From contig PBDC01000030.1 of NCBI GenBank assembly GCA_002717185.1, forward strand, positions 1-12,204: a DNA stretch of 12,204 nucleotides. The letters run 5' to 3'. The translations under genes and the position numbers were made by a program. The stretch comes from Rhodospirillaceae bacterium. GTDB lineage: Bacteria; Pseudomonadota; Alphaproteobacteria; UBA8366; GCA-2717185. Every line of letters starts with the position of its first letter. Position 1 is the stretch's first letter. Below, in pieces: positions 8,635-12,204 of this stretch. Under the pieces are notes generated by a model. The model saw only the letters and a list, made by a program, of their open reading frames with translations. It did no database searches and was not told the origin of the DNA.

Positions 8635-9364
8635 ACCAACGTTCCTTTTGCGCCCACAGCGCCCGACGGCAAGCCAAGCGAGGCACTGGTCGTGGCAATC
8701 AAGGTGTCGCCGATAAAATCGATATGCTCGCGAGTATAATTGTCCGGGTCGAGCCACGCACAGATGACGGATCGGTAGGCGAAAAAGAACATGATCTGTC
8801 CAATCAATGCCTGTGTGCCCATGCGTACGGCCTGGTCCTGCGGGTCACGACGCAGTCCAGCGGCGGCAGCCTTGCCTAAGGCATCATGCATCGGGCTGAT
8901 CCGGTCGCTCAAGGTCATGGAGAAACTCGCGCGAGAGCTGGAGAAAGTCGCGACGCAGAAAATCCATCTGCCAGAGAGCCGCGAAGGAAATTCTCCACAT
9001 AATCTCCCAGAGCCTCACGGTCTATCGTTGCTTTTCCCACCGCTTTACTAAGTTGCCTAATAATTGGGGTAAAAACTGGACCAATATCATCGATGAACCG
9101 CAAAATGGTCTCGTAATAAAGCTTTCGAATGCCACCAAAATGGCAGATTAACGCCCCCAGAATGACATTCGCGGCATGGGCCAGCTCACGCATCGCGAAT
9201 CCGCTGCATCCACTCGATGCAAGAGGCTTTCCTGCACTGAGAAAAATGCGCGACTGGCTAACTTCGCCGCTTGTCCATACGAAATCGCGATTGACCGTTG
9301 CGGTAGGCCTCATTTCAACTGCTGTATCAGGGCACTGCAGCACTATCAGCCCTTCCGAGGCCAT
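8631..9364 (-). pseudogene. TetR family regulator of the efflux operon, frameshifted
   Basis: The product would be a TetR repressor, and its three parts lie in three frames. Frame one (9364 to about 8965) holds the helix-turn-helix AMRELAHAANVILGALICHFG and then LYYETILRFIDDI. Frame two (about 8964 to 8890) reads DFLRRDFLQLSREFLHDLER. Frame three (about 8910 to 8631) reads ISPMHDALGKAAAAGL and then ALIGQIMFFFAYRSV, matching the C-terminal domain of the CecR/DUF1956-like TetR group. Each junction needs a net +1 base. Usually conserved positions also look degraded: Cys for Tyr in the YHFG-like element, Ile for the following Lys, Cys for Phe in the GF-x-G turn, and Pro in helix 1. The ATGA overlap with the adaptor is kept. 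The start is uncertain; an in-frame ATG also occurs at 9313. It is a real pseudogene or a stretch with sequence errors. Confidence 0.8.
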
Positions 9365-9396
9365 GTCGCTACGCTTGGAGCGCGCAGTAAGCTTGG

Positions 9397-9426
9397 ATTT
9401 TAGATATATTTATTCAAATCTTTGAA
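9397..9426 (-). promoter_or_regulatory. Predicted promoter of the TetR-efflux operon
   Basis: On the minus strand TTCAAA (9421-9426) and TAAAAT (9397-9402) are 18 bp apart and match the -35 and -10 consensus at 4 and 5 of 6 positions. They lie in a locally AT-rich stretch upstream of the TetR reading frame. The -35 and most of the spacer are covered by the inverted repeat at 9410-9429. Confidence 0.4.
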
Positions 9427-9429
9427 TAA
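9410..9429. promoter_or_regulatory. Inverted repeat, candidate TetR operator
   Basis: TTATTCAAA and TTTGAATAA form a perfect 9-bp inverted repeat separated by TC. The size and symmetry are typical of TetR-family operators. The position, just before the TetR gene and across its predicted promoter, is that expected for autorepression. It also lies 132 bp upstream of the divergent sulfatase gene, so it could affect that operon as well. Confidence 0.55.
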
Positions 9430-9518
9430 TCAAGGCGAATTTTAAATTTTGTGCCCCAGTAATTTTCTGGCCGTGCTGACCCAGCTATTGGACCTCACTG
9501 AGGCGCCCGGCTAACCTG

Positions 9519-9550
9519 TCCGTCGACCATTTCTCATCCAGTTCGACGGA
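9519..9550 (+). promoter_or_regulatory. Hairpin overlapping the sulfatase ribosome binding site
   Basis: TCCGTCGA (9519-9526) and TCGACGGA (9543-9550) are perfect 8-bp complements around a 16-nt loop in the leader of the sulfatase mRNA. The right arm includes the first three bases of the Shine-Dalgarno GGAGG (9548-9552), which is 9 nt from the ATG at 9562. If folded, it could limit ribosome access. The rest of 9430-9518 shows no clear promoter; only weak AT-rich candidates occur near 9422-9450. Confidence 0.35.
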
Positions 9551-9561
9551 GGTTTCGCAAG

Positions 9562-11034
9562 ATGCGCCCGACCAATTTGCTAATTATCATGTCGGACGAG
9601 CACAACCCGAAGGTACTCGGCTGCAGCGGGCATCCTATAGTTAAGACGCCGAACATGGATGCGCTCGCAGCTCGCGGCACGCACTTCAAAGCGGCCTATT
9701 CCAACTCTCCTATCTGCATCCCTGCGCGCGCCAGTTTCGCAACAGGCAGACACATCCATGAGATGGACGACTACTGGGACAACGGCCATCCCTATGATGG
9801 GCGAGTAGAAGGCTGGGGCCACGAACTGCAGCGTCGCAGCCACGCCGTCACCTCCATCGGCAAACTGCACTACCGCAGCGCAAAACTGCCGACCGGCTTA
9901 GACGAACAGATCATCCCCATGCATGTTGTCGATGGCATCGGCGACGTTTCCGGCTGCGTGCGCGAACCGCTGCATGTTCGCAACAAATGCCGCGCCTTGT
10001 CGGAGCAGATCGGGCCGGGCAATTCAACCTACCTGGACTACGACCGAGACATCACGCGCCAAACTATCAATTGGCTGGAAACCGAGGCGCCAAAACACAC
10101 CGAAAAGCCATGGGTCTTATTTGTTTCCTTCGTCTGTCCCCACTTTCCGCTGATCGCCCCGCCCGAATTCTACGAAATGTACCCGCCCAATGAGATCCCC
10201 CTACCGAAGGGACACCGAGAAAGCGGTTATGTGCGCCATCCCTGGGCCGAAGCGCTGGCCGGGTGCCAGATTTATGACGATTTCTTTACAGACGAAACTC
10301 GCCGTATCGCTATCGCCTCCTACTACGGCATGACTAGTTTCCTCGACGACAATATCGGACAGGTCATAGCCAAGCTGGAGGCAGTTGGTTTAGGTGAAGA
10401 TACCCGAGTAATCTACACAAGCGACCACGGAGACAATCTCGGCGCCCGCGGGCTATGGGGCAAATCGAACCAATACGAAGAATCTGCAGGTGTCCCCATG
10501 ATTATAGCAGGACCGGACATCCCAGTTGGCCAGGTCCGCATGACGCCGGTTAGCCATGTGGATTGCTACCAGTCAATCTTTGATAGCGTCGGTATCGAAG
10601 CTCCAGAAGACGACCGCGATGGCTGCTCTTTATTCGAAATCGCTGCTGAGGCCGACGACGCAGAACGCGTAGTGCTGAGCCAGTATCACGCGGTAGGCGC
10701 TGTCACCGGAGCATTCATGCTGCGCCAGGGCGACTGGAAATACGTCCACTATATAGGGCTGCCCCCGGAACTATTCGATCTCGCGAACGACCCAGAAGAA
10801 ATGACAGACCTGGGACAAGACCCAAAACAAGCACGCCGCGTTGCATCGTTTGAACGTACACTGCGGGAAATGCTCGACCCGGAAGAGGTAGACGCCAGCG
10901 CAAAGGCAAGCCAGCGGGCACTGGTCGAGAAACATGGTGGGCGTGAAGCAATCCTGAAAAAGGGCGGCTTTGGCGCGACACCAGCGCCGGGCGAGAAACC
11001 AGTCTATGAATCATCGGAGGAGACAACAGCGTGA
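9562..11034 (+). CDS. Sulfatase family hydrolase (Cys-type, choline-sulfatase-like)
   Basis: This 490-residue alkaline-phosphatase-superfamily hydrolase most probably cleaves a sulfate ester. The active-site signature is CIPAR at 52-56: Cys52 would be converted to formylglycine by a formylglycine-generating enzyme, which is not encoded here. Other expected residues are present: Asp12 in SDEH, Arg56, Lys101 and His103 in GKLHY, His194 in CPHFP, Asp288-His289 in TSDHGD and Lys301 in GKSNQYEESAG. No signal peptide is seen, so it acts in the cytoplasm on an imported or internally made ester. The C-terminal part has GDWKYVHY and ELFDLANDPEE, typical of sulfatases. Phosphonate monoester hydrolases share this fold and signature and remain an alternative. 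It is the first gene of an operon; its stop overlaps the next start (GTGA). Substrate is unknown. Confidence 0.9.
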   Translation: MRPTNLLIIMSDEHNPKVLGCSGHPIVKTPNMDALAARGTHFKAAYSNSPICIPARASFATGRHIHEMDDYWDNGHPYDGRVEGWGHELQRRSHAVTSIGKLHYRSAKLPTGLDEQIIPMHVVDGIGDVSGCVREPLHVRNKCRALSEQIGPGNSTYLDYDRDITRQTINWLETEAPKHTEKPWVLFVSFVCPHFPLIAPPEFYEMYPPNEIPLPKGHRESGYVRHPWAEALAGCQIYDDFFTDETRRIAIASYYGMTSFLDDNIGQVIAKLEAVGLGEDTRVIYTSDHGDNLGARGLWGKSNQYEESAGVPMIIAGPDIPVGQVRMTPVSHVDCYQSIFDSVGIEAPEDDRDGCSLFEIAAEADDAERVVLSQYHAVGAVTGAFMLRQGDWKYVHYIGLPPELFDLANDPEEMTDLGQDPKQARRVASFERTLREMLDPEEVDASAKASQRALVEKHGGREAILKKGGFGATPAPGEKPVYESSEETTA

Positions 11035-11879
11035 AAACCCTGACGGAAGATCAGCGCATCAAGTGGACGACCGATGGCTACATCCAACTCGAAGGCGCGC
11101 TGAGCCCCGACGAAGTCGCATTCTTTAGCAACAAGCTAGACGAAGTCCGCAAGCTGCCCGGCTTTGAACCACGGCCGAATGAACTGCAACGCGGCCATTA
11201 CAAATCTCTCGACCACGCCGACGATCTAGACCCAGAGGGGTTCATGGATCGGCGCGACCTGCTCACCTACGACCAGGCCTTCATCGACCTGATCGACCAT
11301 CCCGGCGTATTCGATTTAATCGTCGACATCATGGGCCCATGGATCCTGTTCAGCATGTCGCAAGCGATCGTGCGTGCCGCTACTAACACTTTTCCCGGCT
11401 ACACCCACACCGACGGTGGTGAGGCGTTGCGCCGAATTCGCGTAACCGAGACAAGTCGCCCTCTCTCTATGAAGGCAATGTATCTCCTGAATGACGTGAC
11501 CGGCGATGACAGCGGAAATTTCACAGTCTTTCCCGGCAGCCACCTGCGTCCCTTCCCGGAGGACAACTCGCAATTGACGCCGCACACGCCTGGCGCCGTG
11601 CAACTAACTGGCAAAGCGGGCGATGCTTACTTGTTCAGCCATGCACTCTGGCATGGTCCTGCCCCTAACCATTCCAACAGGGCCCGAAAGACCCTGTTAT
11701 ACAACTACTGCCAGATGTTCGTGCGCTGGTACGATTTCGATTCAATTTCCAAAGTTGCTGACCAATGTACGCCGCGTCAGCGCCGTCTGCTCGGCGACCT
11801 CGGCTACGAATTCCGGCCCGGTTCTTATTTCTACGCGCCACTCGACCAGGAAAAAATTATTTACGGTAGCGCGGCATAA
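11031..11879 (+). CDS. Phytanoyl-CoA dioxygenase (PhyH) family Fe(II)/2-oxoglutarate oxygenase
   Basis: This 282-residue non-haem iron oxygenase probably hydroxylates a small substrate using O2 and 2-oxoglutarate in the cytoplasm. The iron triad is His126-x-Asp128 in YTHTDGG and distal His208 in LWHGPAPNHSNRARK, with Arg217 or Arg219 placed to bind 2-oxoglutarate. NFTVFPGSH (163-171) is the usual PhyH turn before the distal histidine. The start is a GTG whose bases overlap the sulfatase TGA (11031-11034), with a strong GGAGGAG at 11016-11022, 8 nt upstream. The SDR gene follows with no spacer. Coupling to a sulfatase suggests that it works on the desulfated product or prepares the substrate. 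PhyH proteins vary widely in substrate, so the name does not imply phytanoyl-CoA activity. Confidence 0.9.
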   Translation: MKTLTEDQRIKWTTDGYIQLEGALSPDEVAFFSNKLDEVRKLPGFEPRPNELQRGHYKSLDHADDLDPEGFMDRRDLLTYDQAFIDLIDHPGVFDLIVDIMGPWILFSMSQAIVRAATNTFPGYTHTDGGEALRRIRVTETSRPLSMKAMYLLNDVTGDDSGNFTVFPGSHLRPFPEDNSQLTPHTPGAVQLTGKAGDAYLFSHALWHGPAPNHSNRARKTLLYNYCQMFVRWYDFDSISKVADQCTPRQRRLLGDLGYEFRPGSYFYAPLDQEKIIYGSAA

Positions 11880-12204
11880 ATGGACCTTGAACTTAGAGGC
11901 AGAATTGCCGTCATCACCGGCGGCAGCAAGGGAATAGGTTATGCGACCGCACACTTGCTAGCACGAGAAGGAGCGACAGTGGTCATCGCCGCACGACGCG
12001 CATCAGCTCTGGAGGAAGCCGCTTCCGATATAAAACGCGAGACTGGGGTTGCGATCGACACGTTCGCGATGGATGTCGCTGAAACCAAGGACCTCGACTG
12101 CTTCACCAATTGGCTAAAAGAGCGACACGGCAGTGCCGACATCCTGATTAACAATGCCGGAACCGGCACTTACAAGCCTTTCCTGAAGGTGACCGACGAA
12201 GAGC
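11880..12204 (+). CDS. Short-chain dehydrogenase/reductase, N-terminal part, cut by window end
   Basis: The first 108 residues of a classical SDR oxidoreductase are visible. Motifs seen are the cofactor-binding TGGSKGIG (13-20), the adenine-ring Asp65 in AMDV, and NNAG (91-94). Arg39-Arg40 after the second beta strand suggests NADP(H) preference, which is inference. The catalytic Ser-Tyr-Lys lies beyond the window. The ATG starts at the base right after the PhyH stop (TAA 11877-11879), so translation is probably coupled; no strong separate ribosome binding site is seen. In context it would oxidise an alcohol produced by the two upstream enzymes or reduce a carbonyl. Nothing appears broken in the visible part. 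Confidence 0.92.
   Translation, partial: MDLELRGRIAVITGGSKGIGYATAHLLAREGATVVIAARRASALEEAASDIKRETGVAIDTFAMDVAETKDLDCFTNWLKERHGSADILINNAGTGTYKPFLKVTDEE

Noticed and set aside
8635..8757. A 41-residue N-terminal extension of the efflux adaptor
   Set aside because: It overlaps the TetR C-terminal coding region in another frame, lacks adaptor-like sequence, and the ribosome binding site and hydrophobic N-terminus both point to the start at 8634.
8631..8918. A separate 95-residue gene starting at an ATG that overlaps the upstream frame by ATGA (8915-8918)
   Set aside because: Its sequence is only the C-terminal half of a TetR domain, and the missing middle piece is found in a third frame across the junction, so a frameshifted gene explains it better.
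1..12204. Mobile elements, CRISPR arrays, tRNA or rRNA genes
   Set aside because: I found no transposase or integrase sequence, no regularly spaced repeats and no recognisable RNA gene in the window.

Overview
The window looks like chromosomal DNA from a free-living alphaproteobacterium. The protein styles fit this: HrpB with a full C-terminal region, a small secreted protein of a type I recall from alphaproteobacteria, GC-rich codon use, and a TetR-adaptor-RND efflux operon. This placement is inference from protein appearance only. I see no rRNA, tRNA, CRISPR, transposase or IS ends.

Left part (1-1560). An aspartate dehydrogenase gene runs leftwards (200-1012). It is followed by a broken short reading frame (8-187), possibly the decayed next gene of its operon. 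A divergent intergenic region carrying a perfect 14-bp palindrome separates it from a small rightward gene for a secreted protein (1157-1429), which ends at a probable terminator.

Middle part (1560-9364), all leftward. The ATP-dependent helicase HrpB (1560-4082) has its own probable promoter, with a consensus TATAAT -10 box. Upstream of it lies an efflux operon transcribed in the order TetR regulator, periplasmic adaptor, RND permease. Both junctions are 4-nt ATGA stop/start overlaps. The adaptor and permease are intact. The TetR gene is broken by at least two frame changes and has odd residues at normally conserved DNA-binding positions. A perfect 9-bp inverted repeat (9410-9429) in front of it overlaps the predicted promoter and is the likely operator. 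The adaptor and pump may therefore be constitutively expressed, or the breaks may be sequence errors.

Right part (9562-12204), rightward. A Cys-type sulfatase, a phytanoyl-CoA dioxygenase (PhyH)-family Fe(II)/2-oxoglutarate oxygenase and a short-chain dehydrogenase (cut by the window end) are packed with a GTGA overlap and a zero-base junction. They form an operon that would plausibly remove a sulfate ester, hydroxylate or oxidatively cleave the product, then oxidise the resulting alcohol. The substrate is unknown. This is the best candidate here for an undescribed pathway. A hairpin overlapping the sulfatase ribosome binding site and the shared divergent region with the TetR operator are possible control points.
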